A DNA stretch of 64,000 nucleotides, taken from positions 186,001-250,000 of the forward strand of contig NZ_JAHBGD010000024.1 in the NCBI RefSeq assembly GCF_018390605.1. Direction: 5' to 3'. Shown here piece by piece: positions 44,693 to 55,224 of the stretch. The stretch's first letter is position 1. Every line of letters starts with the position of its first letter. Made by a program: the position numbers and the translations under genes. The DNA is from Ancylobacter defluvii (GTDB lineage: Bacteria; Pseudomonadota; Alphaproteobacteria; Rhizobiales; Xanthobacteraceae). The notes beneath the pieces were generated by a model. It did no database searches, had not been told where the DNA came from, and was given only the letters and a program-made list of their open reading frames with translations.

Positions 44693-45403
44693 TCAGCGAT
44701 GCTCGGGGAGCACCGGGAGCGGGGATGAACGCCGGCCGCGCCTCGGGATCAGCGCCAGGGCGTAATGTGCGAGCGCGGCATAGAGCCCGATGATCGATAG
44801 GTAGTTCACGAAGAAGCGCGGCGTCTCTTCGTTGAAATCCCACATGTCGAGCGTGGTGTGCAGCAACAGCTTCGAGCCGAAGGTCATCGCGAAAGAGTTC
44901 TCGATGCCGAAGGCAGCGATCACGCCGGCAACCACGCGAAGCGCCCAGCTGCGCAGCGGTCGCGCCCCCACGAGGCCGAGCGCATGGCGCACAACATTCA
45001 TGACGATGGACCAGTTCAGGCCGAGGTGAAGGCCGAGAACCGCCACCGCCCAGTAGGCGGCAAGCTTGTGGATCTGCCGGACGGCGACATCGTCATCGAG
45101 AGCGAACGCGGTAAGCAGCGACCGCGAAACGATCAGGCTGGTGATCGCCAACGCCAGCATGACGGCCAGAAACGACAGGTTGACCGCGATGCCGATCCGC
45201 CTCCGCGTGTCGTAGCGGCCGTCGAACAACGCGCGATACCAGCGCCGGTTGAAGACGGCATGGGCGATGAGCAGCAGGAACAGCCCTGTCCCCATGAGCT
45301 CATGCGCCAGATTGTCCAGCCAGTAATAGGCCAGGCAGGCAAGCAGCAGCCCCATGCCGATCAGATCGAGCATCAGGCGCAGCAGGAAGCGGTGGCTCAG
45401 CAT
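44693..45403 (-). CDS. DUF4405-type membrane protein (cytochrome b-like)
   Basis: A 236-residue integral membrane protein with about six hydrophobic helices (LMLDLIGMGLLLACLAYYW, GTGLFLLLIAHAVF, LSFLAVMLALAITSLIV, AYWAVAVLGLHLGLNW and others). Histidines lie within or at the edges of helices (LIAHAVFNRRWY, IHKLAAYWAVAVLGLHLG), as expected for a heme-b-binding DUF4405/cytochrome b561-like protein. It lies just behind the cytochrome P460 gene and may pass electrons between it and the quinone pool (inference). ATG 45403 follows GAAGGGC. Confidence 0.8.
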   Translation of the reverse strand: MLSHRFLLRLMLDLIGMGLLLACLAYYWLDNLAHELMGTGLFLLLIAHAVFNRRWYRALFDGRYDTRRRIGIAVNLSFLAVMLALAITSLIVSRSLLTAFALDDDVAVRQIHKLAAYWAVAVLGLHLGLNWSIVMNVVRHALGLVGARPLRSWALRVVAGVIAAFGIENSFAMTFGSKLLLHTTLDMWDFNEETPRFFVNYLSIIGLYAALAHYALALIPRRGRRSSPLPVLPEHR

Positions 45404-45457
45404 GTGCCGTGCCCTTCGCAATGACGCGGGAACAACACCGGCGCGCGCCGGATGCAC

Positions 45458-45928
45458 CTAATCGAACGCGGTCATGTCCCTGAAGGTGAACATGTATTCG
45501 CTCTCCGCCCGCGACTGGTGGCAGGACTGGCAACGCGCGGTGTTCTCGCTGGTATTGATCGAGCGGTCGGGCCAGAACCACTGGAACTGCCAGTCGCCGG
45601 TGCGCCGCCGCGGCTCGAAGTCCGCGCCCCAGCCCTCGCCCTTCTGCATGACGAAATAGCGGTGGATCTTGCCGTCCCGATAGTCGGCCAGCACGACATG
45701 CGTGCCGGCGGGGACCGGGCGACCCTTCTTGACGGCTTCGATTGCCTCGCGGCTGGTCAGCATGTGCTCGGTGACCTCGCCGCGCGTCACCGTCGTATAG
45801 TGGACGAGCTGATCGATGTTTTCGGGAAACACCACGCGCGTGCTCTCGGCATGAACCTGCCAGCCGGCAAACAGGGCGACGCCGAATACCGGAATGATCG
45901 GCAACAGGTACCTGGAGATGTTCCGCAT
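45458..45928 (-). CDS. Cytochrome P460-family protein
   Basis: A 156-residue exported heme protein. After a membrane leader (YLLPIIPVFGVALFAGWQVHA) comes the cytochrome P460 fold with GTHVVLADYRDGKIHRYFVM and a C-terminal heme-binding CQSCH (Cys133, Cys136, His137) in ARCQSCHQSRAESEYMF. P460 proteins include hydroxylamine and NO-oxidising enzymes, but many family members in heterotrophs have no tested role, and the family's heme-lysine crosslink cannot be verified by eye. Neighbours are a cytochrome-b-like membrane protein and an exported CMD-cupin. Confidence 0.85.
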   Translation of the reverse strand: MRNISRYLLPIIPVFGVALFAGWQVHAESTRVVFPENIDQLVHYTTVTRGEVTEHMLTSREAIEAVKKGRPVPAGTHVVLADYRDGKIHRYFVMQKGEGWGADFEPRRRTGDWQFQWFWPDRSINTSENTARCQSCHQSRAESEYMFTFRDMTAFD

Positions 45929-45989
45929 GGACGTCCTCTTCCGTGGTAATCGATCGTAGCGAGGCGGCGCCTGCCGGCGTGCCGGAGGT

Positions 45990-47306
45990 TCAGGCGGCAT
46001 GGGAAGGCCCGGCCCCGGAAATCAGCCGTGCGCACAGCAGGCTGCCCACGCCGGTCACGGCGATGACGGCGGCCATCGGCCACGGCGTGCCATCGGCAAG
46101 GGCACCGACCAGCGCCGAGCCCAATATGCCGCTGCCGTAATGGATGGCGCCGATCAGCGCCGAGACGGCGCCGGCGCGTTCCGGGAAGCCGGCAAGCGCG
46201 CCGACAATCGAGTTGGCGACGATGAAGCCGGTTGCCGAGACGAAGAAGAACAGCGGGATGACCAGCCCCCAGAGCCCGCCCCAGCCGATCGAGGTCGTGC
46301 CGGCGAGAGCCATGCCGGACAATGCCGCCGCGGCCGTTCCCCACAGCAGCAGCCGGTCGCTGCCGAAGCGCAGGACCAGCCGGGAGTTGAGCATGTTGGT
46401 CGCCATGATGCCGACGATGCCGACGGCGAACAGCGCGCCGTAAAGCGCGGCCGGCACATGGTGGTAGGAGATGTAGGCGAAGGGCGTGCCGGCGATATAG
46501 GCAAACATGCCGCCATAGAAAAAGCCGCCTGCGCCGGCATAGCCGAGCAGCCGGCGATGGCGCAGCAATTCGCCATAACGCAGCATCGCCCTGCCGAGCG
46601 GCGACGGATTGCGCTGCGCCGGCGGCAGGGTCTCGGGCATCCGCAGCACCGCCACCAGCGTCGCCAGCCCGACGCCGACCAGCGCCCAGAAGATGGCATG
46701 CCAGCCCGCGACGGCGAGGATCTGTCCCCCCAGCAGCGGGCCGATCAGCGGCGCGATCGCCATCACCGTCATCAACCGCGACATCATCTGCGCCGCGCGC
46801 GGGCCGGCATAGAGATCGCGAACCATGGCCCGCGCCAGCACCACCCCGGCACTGGCGCCGACGGCCTGCACCACGCGCCAGCCGATCATGGTCCAGGCAT
46901 CGTAGGACAGCGCACAGCCGGCCGAGCCAACGATGAACAGCACCAGCCCGATCGCCACCGGCCAGCGCCGGCCGTAGCGATCGCTGACCGGGCCCCATAG
47001 AAGCTGGCCGATGCTGAAGCCGACGAGATAGCCGGAAACCGTGAGCTCGATGGTGCCGGCATCGGCGCCGAGCGCCCGGCTCATGGCCGGCATGGCCGGC
47101 AGATAGAGATCGGTCGAGACCGAGGCGAAGCCCATCAGCGCGCTCAGCGTGCCGAGCACGCGCCAGCCGTGCCGGCCCGCCTCGGATCGCGCCGCGCCGC
47201 TGGTGCCGACCGTCGCCGCGGCTTCGGCCGCATCGCCGGGAAACACGTCGGCGGCCAGCGGCGCGGCGGCGTATGCGCGCTTGTCTTCGTCGGGATCGGC
47301 CAGCAT
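45990..47306 (-). CDS. MFS drug-resistance transporter (Bcr/CflA-type)
   Basis: A 438-residue major facilitator with twelve predicted helices. The first long helix carries LMGFASVSTDLYLPAMPAM, and the family loop reads GQLLWGPVSDRYGRRWPVAIG. The block GWRVVQAVGASAGVVLARAM is diagnostic of the Bcr/CflA multidrug exporters. The ATG at 47306 is preferred; the open frame runs on upstream, but that part is the shadow of the SDR gene. The gene follows the SDR by five bases. It likely exports a toxic product or drug linked to this redox cluster (inference). Confidence 0.92.
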   Translation of the reverse strand: MLADPDEDKRAYAAAPLAADVFPGDAAEAAATVGTSGAARSEAGRHGWRVLGTLSALMGFASVSTDLYLPAMPAMSRALGADAGTIELTVSGYLVGFSIGQLLWGPVSDRYGRRWPVAIGLVLFIVGSAGCALSYDAWTMIGWRVVQAVGASAGVVLARAMVRDLYAGPRAAQMMSRLMTVMAIAPLIGPLLGGQILAVAGWHAIFWALVGVGLATLVAVLRMPETLPPAQRNPSPLGRAMLRYGELLRHRRLLGYAGAGGFFYGGMFAYIAGTPFAYISYHHVPAALYGALFAVGIVGIMATNMLNSRLVLRFGSDRLLLWGTAAAALSGMALAGTTSIGWGGLWGLVIPLFFFVSATGFIVANSIVGALAGFPERAGAVSALIGAIHYGSGILGSALVGALADGTPWPMAAVIAVTGVGSLLCARLISGAGPSHAA

Positions 47307-47311
47307 CGGCG

Positions 47312-48052
47312 TCACAGTTCCTGCGCGGTCGGCCGGAACAGGATCTCGTTGATGTCGACCTCCTCCGGCTGGCTGATGGCGAACGCGACCATGCGCGCGA
47401 AGCTCTCCGCCGGAATGGCGTAGGCCTCGTAGAAATCCTGAATGCCGGCGGCGACGTCGGCCTCGGTGATGCTTTGCGGCAGCTCGGATTCGACCGCACC
47501 GGGCGAAATGATGGTGGTGCGGATATTGTACGGCTTCACTTCCTGCCGCAGGCCCTCCGACAGCATGCGCACCGCCGCCTTGGTGGCCGCATAGACCGCG
47601 CTGCCCGGCCGGACCTTGTGGCCGGCGACCGAGGACACGTTGATGATGTGCCCGCTCTTCTGCGCCTTCATGTACGGCAGCGCGGCGGCGATGCCGTACA
47701 GCACGCCCTTCAGGTTGACGTCGATCATCCGGTCCCAGTCGGCGATCTTGCCGCGCTCCAGCGGCGAGTGCGGCATGAGGCCGGCATTGTTGAGGATGAC
47801 ATCGACCCGCCCATGCGCGCTCACCGCCGCATCGACGAGATGCTGCACCTGGCCGGCATCGGTCACATCGGTCTGGACCGCCGCGCCCGCACCGATGTCC
47901 AGTTCGCGCGCCAGCGCCTGCAGCCGGTCGAGCCGGCGGGCGCCGAGAACCAGCCGGGCGCCCCGCGCGGCGAGATAGCGGGCGGTCGCCTCGCCGAGGC
48001 CGCTGCTGGCCCCGGTGATGACGACGACCTTGCCGTCGATATTCTCCGTCAT
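47312..48052 (-). CDS. Short-chain dehydrogenase/reductase of the redox cluster
   Basis: A 246-residue classical [19 protein letters not shown] near the N-terminus, [18 protein letters not shown] [10 protein letters not shown] with the catalytic Ser, and YAATKAA (Tyr-Lys pair). The pattern GxHRxR-like ARRLDRL after the second strand fits NADP. It resembles YdfG/serine-dehydrogenase-like oxidoreductases. ATG 48052 is supported by GGAAGG nine bases upstream; an ATG three codons earlier has poor spacing. Followed closely by the MFS gene. Confidence 0.9.
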   Translation of the reverse strand: MTENIDGKVVVITGASSGLGEATARYLAARGARLVLGARRLDRLQALARELDIGAGAAVQTDVTDAGQVQHLVDAAVSAHGRVDVILNNAGLMPHSPLERGKIADWDRMIDVNLKGVLYGIAAALPYMKAQKSGHIINVSSVAGHKVRPGSAVYAATKAAVRMLSEGLRQEVKPYNIRTTIISPGAVESELPQSITEADVAAGIQDFYEAYAIPAESFARMVAFAISQPEEVDINEILFRPTAQEL

Positions 48053-48130
48053 GTCCTTCATCCTTCCATCTTCGGTTCCGTCGGCGGCGCCAAGCCCCAC
48101 CTGGCGTGCGCCCGGCACGCGCCACGCCCG

Positions 48131-48736
48131 CTAGAGGGGAGCTTCGATCCTCGCCATCCATTGCGTGACGCGGGCGAGCGTCTCGCGCTCCTGGTCGGCC
48201 CGCAGCACGAACGGGTCGAGCACCCGCGCCCGGGGTGCATGCGCCGCGACGACGGCGAGGCTGTCGCCGGGGCCATAGCCGCCGTGAGTGATGAACGGCA
48301 CCAGCGTCTTTCCCGACAGATCGTGCCGGGAGAGAAAGGAGCGGATCGTCGCCGGGGCACTGGTCCCCCAGATCGGGAACCCCAGGAACACCGCGTCATA
48401 TGACGCGATATCGGCCACGTTGCGCGCCAGCGGCGGCTCATAGCCGCTGGCGCGTTCGCGCGTCGCCTGACGCACCGTCTCCTCATAGTCTTCCGGGTAG
48501 GCGGATGCCGGCAGGATCTCGAAAAGCTCGGCATCGTGCACCCGCCGGATCTGGCGGGCGACGACGCGGGTATTGCCGGTTCTGGACAGATAGGCGACGA
48601 GGATCCGCGCGCCTCCCCTCGCTTGCCGAACCGCCGCGGACTTGGCGGGCACGGTCAACCCGGCCGCCAGCGGCCACGACAGCGCGCCGCCAAGCGCCGC
48701 GCGCCGTGACATCGCTCCGATGTTGCCCTTGTCCAT
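48131..48736 (-). CDS. Exported flavodoxin-family protein
   Basis: A 201-residue protein. An N-terminal SRRAALGGALSWPLAAGLTVPA looks like a twin-arginine export signal. A flavodoxin fold follows with the FMN-phosphate loop VAYLSRTGNTRVVARQI, then YDAVFLGFPIWGTSAPATIRSF and PFITHGGYGPGDSLAVV. Flavodoxins of this group (flavodoxin_4) are common near aldo/keto reductases. Export of a flavodoxin is uncommon but seen in this subgroup. It lies 20 bases behind the aldo/keto reductase gene, so it belongs to the same operon. Confidence 0.87.
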   Translation of the reverse strand: MDKGNIGAMSRRAALGGALSWPLAAGLTVPAKSAAVRQARGGARILVAYLSRTGNTRVVARQIRRVHDAELFEILPASAYPEDYEETVRQATRERASGYEPPLARNVADIASYDAVFLGFPIWGTSAPATIRSFLSRHDLSGKTLVPFITHGGYGPGDSLAVVAAHAPRARVLDPFVLRADQERETLARVTQWMARIEAPL

Positions 48737-48756
48737 CCGCGTGCGTCCTGCGCCGG

Positions 48757-50120
<1,364 letters not shown>

Positions 50121-51557
50121 ATGCGGCAGCTGGGCAAGGCGATCATGCTGACGAGACCGCAACAGCCGCGAAGCGGATGGAGGCAAGGCCTCGGCTCTTC
50201 CGTTGCCGTGCTTGCGGTCCTGCTCGCCGCACCGGCCCGCGCCGCCGATATCGTCTGCGATCTCACCGCCGCGGCGCTGAGCTGCGCGGGATCGGCGACC
50301 GGCGCCGACTCCACCGCCATCGGCGAGAGCGCGGAAGCGACGCAGGACGGCACCACCGCCATCGGTCAGGGCGCCAAGGCATTCGGCAGCAATGCCAGCG
50401 CTTTCGGCCAGCTCTCGGTGGCAAACGGGGTCTCGTCCACCGCCGTCGGCCAGAACAGCGCCGCCAACGGCGCCTCGTCCACCGCCGTCGGCCGCAACGC
50501 CGCCGCCAATGCCGACCAGGCCACCGCGATCGGCACCGATGCCGCCGCCAATGCGGTGGCGGCCACCGCCATCGGCCAGGGTTCGAGCGCCAACGGGCTG
50601 AACGCCACCGCCATCGGCCAGGGCGCCAACGCCAATCTCGACTACACCACCGCGGTCGGTTCCGGCGCGGCCGCGCAAGGAACCAATGCCTCGGCTTTCG
50701 GCTATGGCGCACAGGCCAATGCGACCGGTACCACCGCCCTCGGCCAAGGCGCCAGCGCCGGCAAGGAGCAGGCCACCGCCGTCGGCCAAGGGGCGGCCGC
50801 CAATGGCACCGGTTCGACCGCGCTCGGCCAGCAGGCGATCGCCAATGGCGATTCATCGACCGCGCTCGGCCAGAACGCCACCGCCAATGCCGAAGGCGCC
50901 ACCGCCGTCGGGCGCATCGCCGCCGCCAATGCCGCGAGTTCCACCGCACTCGGCTGGAACGCGACGGCGAACGGGGTCGGCTCGACCGCGCTCGGCCAGG
51001 GCTCCATTGCCGCGTTCCAGGGCTCGACGGCAGTCGGCCAGGGCGCCAATTCCTCGGCCGCCAACGCCACCGCCATCGGCACCGCCGCCAACGCCTCGTT
51101 CGAGAACTCGACGGCCATCGGCAGCGGCGCGGCGACCACCCGCGCCAGCCAGATCGCGCTCGGCACCTCCTCCAGCACCTATACGATGCCGGGCCTCACC
51201 TCCTCGGCGAGCCGGGCGGCACAGTCCGGCGCGGTGCAGATCGTCACCACCGACGCCGCCGGCAACCTCGCCACGGCGCCGTTCAGCGACATGTACAATC
51301 TCGAGAACGTCTATCAGCAGATAGACCGCGTGCAGGAAGGCGTCGCCATGGCGCTCGCCATGGACACCCCGAACCTGCCCTCCGGCAAGGACATCGCGAT
51401 GAGCGCCCAGTGGGGCACCTTCGGCGGCCAGAACGCGATGGCGTTTTCCGGCATTGCGCGGCTGATGGACGATACGCTGTTTCTCACCGGCGGCATCGGC
51501 TTCGGCCTCCAGGAAGGCACGGTCGGCGGCAAAGCCGGATTGGTGATGGCATGGTGA
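50121..51557 (+). CDS. YadA-like trimeric autotransporter
   Basis: A 478-residue protein with a signal peptide (SSVAVLAVLLAAPARA). About twenty head repeats of roughly 14 residues follow (TAIGQGAKAFGSNASAFG, STAVGQNSAANGAS and so on), the left-handed beta-roll of YadA-type adhesins. The stalk is almost absent: after YTMPGLTSSASRAAQ only a short coiled region (NLENVYQQIDRVQEG) leads to a C-terminal stretch ending in GKAGLVMAW, which fits a YadA membrane anchor. It should form a trimer on the surface. ATG 50121 or 50145 could be used. The next gene overlaps its stop. Confidence 0.85.
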   Translation: MRQLGKAIMLTRPQQPRSGWRQGLGSSVAVLAVLLAAPARAADIVCDLTAAALSCAGSATGADSTAIGESAEATQDGTTAIGQGAKAFGSNASAFGQLSVANGVSSTAVGQNSAANGASSTAVGRNAAANADQATAIGTDAAANAVAATAIGQGSSANGLNATAIGQGANANLDYTTAVGSGAAAQGTNASAFGYGAQANATGTTALGQGASAGKEQATAVGQGAAANGTGSTALGQQAIANGDSSTALGQNATANAEGATAVGRIAAANAASSTALGWNATANGVGSTALGQGSIAAFQGSTAVGQGANSSAANATAIGTAANASFENSTAIGSGAATTRASQIALGTSSSTYTMPGLTSSASRAAQSGAVQIVTTDAAGNLATAPFSDMYNLENVYQQIDRVQEGVAMALAMDTPNLPSGKDIAMSAQWGTFGGQNAMAFSGIARLMDDTLFLTGGIGFGLQEGTVGGKAGLVMAW

Positions 51558-52294
51558 TCCTGCGCGTCGCTCTGCTCGGGCTCGCCACGGGCACCGGGAT
51601 CATGCTGGGATGGCCGGCGCAGACCAGCCAGCCGGCTGGCTTCGTCACCGCGACGGCGCCGGAGCCGGTCGTGCCCGCCCTGCCTGCCGCCGCGCCGGTG
51701 CTGACGCCGGTCTCGACCTCGGGCGCCGTGCCGGGCGAAAAACTGCACACCCCACCCGCCCCGGTGCTGCTTGCCCTGCTGCGCGGCACGCTGGCCGCCG
51801 TCAATCAGGCCAATGTCACCGGCAATTATTCGGTGCTGCGCGACCTTGGCGCCCCGGCCTTCCGCGAAAACTACAATGCCGCCGAGCTGGCCGACCAGTT
51901 CCGGCCATGGCGCGACAACGCGCTCGATTTCGCCGCCATCCTGCTGCTCGACGCCAAATTGTCGCGACCGCCCTCCATCGACACGAACGGCAACTTGCGG
52001 CTCAAGGGCTATTTCCCGACCGCGCCGCTGCGCATCGGCTTCGACCTCGGCTTCGAGGCGATCGGCGGCAACTGGCGGCTGGCGACGATTTCTGTCGATG
52101 CGCGCAAGCTGGAGGCCGGCGATGACGAGATCGCCATGGCCCGGCCCAAGGCTGTCGCGCGCCCTGCTCCGCCGCCGGTGAAAGTCACGACGGCGCCCAT
52201 CACGCCCGTGCCTGTCACCAAGCCCGCCGCGAGCCCTGCGCCCGCCCCGTTCGCCATGGGCCAGCCGCCCCGGACCGGCAGCTGGTGGAACTGA
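51551..52294 (+). CDS. Exported protein of unknown function coupled to the YadA-like adhesin
   Basis: A 247-residue protein whose ATG overlaps the adhesin stop codon (ATGGTGA), so it is translationally coupled. It has an N-terminal signal or anchor (VALLGLATGTGIMLGW), a proline-rich linker, and a domain at about residues 75-190 (LLRGTLAAVNQANVTGNYSV, FRPWRDNALDFAAILLLD, LRLKGYFPTAPLRIGFDLGF) that looks NTF2/SnoaL-like. A proline/alanine-rich tail ends in SWWN. I do not recognise a characterised family. Its coupling suggests a helper in adhesin assembly or surface function (inference). Confidence 0.7.
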   Translation: MVILRVALLGLATGTGIMLGWPAQTSQPAGFVTATAPEPVVPALPAAAPVLTPVSTSGAVPGEKLHTPPAPVLLALLRGTLAAVNQANVTGNYSVLRDLGAPAFRENYNAAELADQFRPWRDNALDFAAILLLDAKLSRPPSIDTNGNLRLKGYFPTAPLRIGFDLGFEAIGGNWRLATISVDARKLEAGDDEIAMARPKAVARPAPPPVKVTTAPITPVPVTKPAASPAPAPFAMGQPPRTGSWWN

Positions 52295-52319
52295 CCGAGG
52301 CACCCGGCGCGGCGGTCAG
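52291..52319. terminator. Short hairpin between convergent genes
   Basis: CTGACCG (containing the stop codon of the exported protein) pairs with CGGTCAG across a 15-base loop, in the 33-base gap between convergent genes. The stem is only seven base pairs with no T-run, so a role in termination is possible but weakly supported. Confidence 0.3.
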
Positions 52320-52327
52320 GCCCGAGG

Positions 52328-53191
52328 TCATCCCCGCCCGAAGGCGAAGCGGATGGCGAGGTTGAGGCTGGCGGGCAGCACCGACATATGCGTCTCGCCG
52401 GGCACCAGCGTGTAATCGGTGTGCAGGCCGGGAACCGCGGCGAGGCGCTCGGCCATCAGCCGGGTGTTGTCGACGATGCGGCTCTCCTCGAAGGCGGCGA
52501 GGCGCTTGGCCTCGTCTTCCGCCCCGATCTGGAATGGCGCCAGCGCCTGCTCGTATTCGCCGGCGATCAGCAGCGCCTTTCCGTTCGCCGGGCGCTGCTC
52601 GGCGATGAACGCCTCGGCCGCGCGCACGATGCCGGCGCCTTCCCACCAGATGGCCGGGCTCGCCGAAATCCAGCAGGAGAACGCCTCCGGCCGGCGGAAC
52701 AGGGTGTGCAGCACGAACAGCCCGCCGAAGGAATGGCCGAGGATCGCCTGCCGGGCGGGGTCGATCGCCACGCGGCGGGCGATCTCCGGCTTCAGCTCGT
52801 CCTCGATGAAGGCGAGGAAGTGGTCGGCACCGCCGGTGCGCACCTCGGGACCGTCCGGCGTGTAGGGCGGATAGCTCTGGCCCGGCGGCGGCCCCATGTC
52901 CCAGCTGCGCCGGAGCCCGTCATAGGCGCCGTCCACCGGGTAGCCGATGCCGACCATCACCCCCCAGCCGATGCCGGTGCCGAGCGGCCAGGCCGCCTGG
53001 ACCCGCATGATGTCCGCCGCGGTGCCGGCGACCGCATTGGCGTCGAGATAATACAGCACCGGCCACCCGCCCTCCGGCGCCTCGCCCGGCGGGCGGTACA
53101 GGAAGATGCGCCAGGGCGCGCCGCCCGCGCGGGAGGCGATGTCGAAGGTGACGGTGTCTGGGATCGCTACGGATGCCGATGCGAGGGTCAT
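52328..53191 (-). CDS. Siderophore esterase-like alpha/beta hydrolase
   Basis: A 287-residue esterase of the Fes/IroE-like group. The chain has LYRPPGEAPEGGWPVLYYLDAN, VMVGIGYPVDGAY, the nucleophile elbow GHSFGGLFVLHTL and a late His in PGETHMSVLPASL. No signal peptide is present, so it would act in the cytoplasm, hydrolysing an imported ferric siderophore to free iron. Its ATG overlaps the fhuB stop by four bases (ATGA), which puts it in the siderophore operon. Confidence 0.87.
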   Translation of the reverse strand: MTLASASVAIPDTVTFDIASRAGGAPWRIFLYRPPGEAPEGGWPVLYYLDANAVAGTAADIMRVQAAWPLGTGIGWGVMVGIGYPVDGAYDGLRRSWDMGPPPGQSYPPYTPDGPEVRTGGADHFLAFIEDELKPEIARRVAIDPARQAILGHSFGGLFVLHTLFRRPEAFSCWISASPAIWWEGAGIVRAAEAFIAEQRPANGKALLIAGEYEQALAPFQIGAEDEAKRLAAFEESRIVDNTRLMAERLAAVPGLHTDYTLVPGETHMSVLPASLNLAIRFAFGRG

Positions 53192-55224
53192 GACGCATTC
53201 TGCTTTCGGGACAGGAGCCAGAGGAAGGCCGGGGCGCCGATCATCGAAGCGACGAGGCCGGCCGGCATCTGCCAGGGGAACGCGACGACGCGGCCGGCGA
53301 AATCCGCCAGCACCATGATCAGCCCCCCGAGGAGCGCGGCGCCGTACAGCTCCGGCAGCGGACGCCGCAGGCCGATGAGCCGCGCCAGATGCGGTGCCAT
53401 CAGCCCGACGAAGGACAGCGGTCCGACGAGCAGCGTCGCCATTGCCGTCGCCACCGCGGCGAGCACGAGCAGCAGCAGCCGGCTCAGCGCCGGCGGCACG
53501 CCGAGGGCGCGCGTCGCGGCGGCTCCCAGCGGCAACATGTCCAGCCAGCGGGCCAGCAGCGGCAGCAGTGCCAGCACCAAGGCGGCGGCGGCGAGGCTGG
53601 CGGCCGCCGTCGCCGCCCCCATGCCGTAGGTCGAGCCCGCCATCCAGTTGAACAGCAGCACGGCGCGCGGGTCGCCGCTCGCCATCAGCACGCTTACCAG
53701 CGCGTCGAGCAGCGCGCCGACGGCGATGCCGACCAGGATCACCCGCTCCGGCGCGCCCCGCGCGGTGCGGCCGAGCGCCAGCAGGGCGAGCAGCGCCAGC
53801 AGGGCGCCGAGCGAGGCGGCGGCGGTTTGCTCCACCGGCCCGAAATCGGCCAACAGGAACAGCGCGACGGTGAGGCCGCAGGCGGCACCGGCGCTCACCC
53901 CCATCACTTCCGGGCTTGCCATGGGGTTGCCGGTCATGCGCTGGAGCAGGCAGCCGGCAACGGCGAGCAGCATCCCGCCCGCCAGCGCCGCCAGCGCCCG
54001 CGGCAGGCGCAGGCTCCAGAGCGAGGCCGGATCGCCGGGCCACGCCAGCGACCATCCGTCGAGACCGGGCCCAAGACTGACCGAGACGAGGATCGCCAGC
54101 ACCAGCAGCCCGGCGACGAGTGCCAGCACCCGCGCCGGACGAACACCGCCGGATCCGGCACCGGTGGGCAGCCCGGCCAGGGCATGCGGCGGCAGCCGCA
54201 GGCGCGGCACCAGCCACAGCAGCAGCGGTGCGCCCAGCAGCGCGGTGACCGCGCCGGTGGGCAGCATCTCGCCATAGGCACCCGCGGCGAGTTGTACCCC
54301 CTGGTCGGTCGCCCACAGCAGCACGGCGCCGAGAAGCGCCGAGACCAGCAGTTGCGCTCCCGCCCGGCGCGCGCCGCTGATGCGCGCCAGCGCAGGCGCG
54401 GCCAGCCCGATGAAGCCGATGCAGCCGACGGCGGCCACCACGCAGGCGGTAAGCGCCACCGCCACGAGGAGCGCGCCGAACCGCGCCGCCACGAGCGACA
54501 GCCCGAGGCTGCGGGCGCTGGCATCGTCGAGCCCGAGCAGCGCCAGCGGCCGCACCAGCAGCGCGGCGGCGAGGCCGAAGGCGGCGAGGCGCGGCGCCAG
54601 GAACGCCGGTTCCGACCAATCCTGCTGGCTCAGCGAGCCCGCCCCCCACAGGAACAGGCCGGCGAGGTAGTGGCTGTTGAACAGGGTGATCGACGCAGCG
54701 AGCGCGGCGCAGGTGAGGCTCGTCACCATGCCGGCGAGGATCACCACCAGCGGCGAGAAGCCGCTGCGCCGGGAAAGCAGCAGCACCATGGCGAGGGCGA
54801 GCACGCCGCCGCCCAGCGCCACCCATTCCCGGCCGAAGCCGATGAGGCCCGGCGCCCAGACCAGCCCCGCCGCCAAGGCGAGATTGGCGCCGGCCTCGAT
54901 GCCGAGCGTGGTCGGCGAGGCGATGGGATTGCGCAGCACCTGCTGCAGCAGCGCGCCGGCAAGACCGAGCGCCGCCCCGGCGAGCAGGCTGACCGCCAGC
55001 CGCGGCGCGAAGCTGTAGGCGACCAGCATCTGCGCCGGGGACAGCGCGTCCGGCGCCAGAAAGGCTCCCCACCACAAGGCCGCCGGCAACCGCGCGGCGA
55101 GGTTGCCGATGGTGGCACCGATGGCGAGGAGGCCGAGCAGGATCACCAGGCCGGCCGGGCCGAAACGGCGCAGGCATCTCGCGACGCCGCCGGCGGGAAG
55201 CCGCTGGGCGGCGAGTTCAGCCAT
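53188..55224 (-). CDS. fhuB: Fused iron-siderophore ABC permease (FhuB-type)
   Basis: A 678-residue membrane protein made of two FecCD-type permease halves in one chain, as in FhuB. Each half has the landmarks of the family: RLAVSLLAGAALGLAGALLQ, NPIASPTTLGIEAGANLAL and GFIGLAAPALARI in the first; RALAALAGGMLLAVAGCLLQ, NPMASPEVMGVSAGAACGL and GPLSFVGLMAPHLARL in the second. About twenty transmembrane helices are expected. It overlaps fhuD by eight bases and the esterase by four. No matching ATPase gene is in the operon. Confidence 0.92.
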   Translation of the reverse strand: MAELAAQRLPAGGVARCLRRFGPAGLVILLGLLAIGATIGNLAARLPAALWWGAFLAPDALSPAQMLVAYSFAPRLAVSLLAGAALGLAGALLQQVLRNPIASPTTLGIEAGANLALAAGLVWAPGLIGFGREWVALGGGVLALAMVLLLSRRSGFSPLVVILAGMVTSLTCAALAASITLFNSHYLAGLFLWGAGSLSQQDWSEPAFLAPRLAAFGLAAALLVRPLALLGLDDASARSLGLSLVAARFGALLVAVALTACVVAAVGCIGFIGLAAPALARISGARRAGAQLLVSALLGAVLLWATDQGVQLAAGAYGEMLPTGAVTALLGAPLLLWLVPRLRLPPHALAGLPTGAGSGGVRPARVLALVAGLLVLAILVSVSLGPGLDGWSLAWPGDPASLWSLRLPRALAALAGGMLLAVAGCLLQRMTGNPMASPEVMGVSAGAACGLTVALFLLADFGPVEQTAAASLGALLALLALLALGRTARGAPERVILVGIAVGALLDALVSVLMASGDPRAVLLFNWMAGSTYGMGAATAAASLAAAALVLALLPLLARWLDMLPLGAAATRALGVPPALSRLLLLVLAAVATAMATLLVGPLSFVGLMAPHLARLIGLRRPLPELYGAALLGGLIMVLADFAGRVVAFPWQMPAGLVASMIGAPAFLWLLSRKQNAS

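Noticed and set aside
45990-48161. Apparent 723-residue fusion upstream of the MFS transporter
   Set aside because: The first 285 codons are another frame of the SDR gene; only the part from 47306 is a real MFS protein.
50260-51160. Regularly repeated DNA that could suggest a CRISPR or tandem repeat array
   Set aside because: The periodicity is the 42-base unit of the YadA head repeats inside an open frame; units vary and there are no spacers.
52328-55177. Apparent 949-residue fusion ending in the esterase
   Set aside because: The first 660 codons are a shifted reading of fhuB; the esterase starts at 53191.
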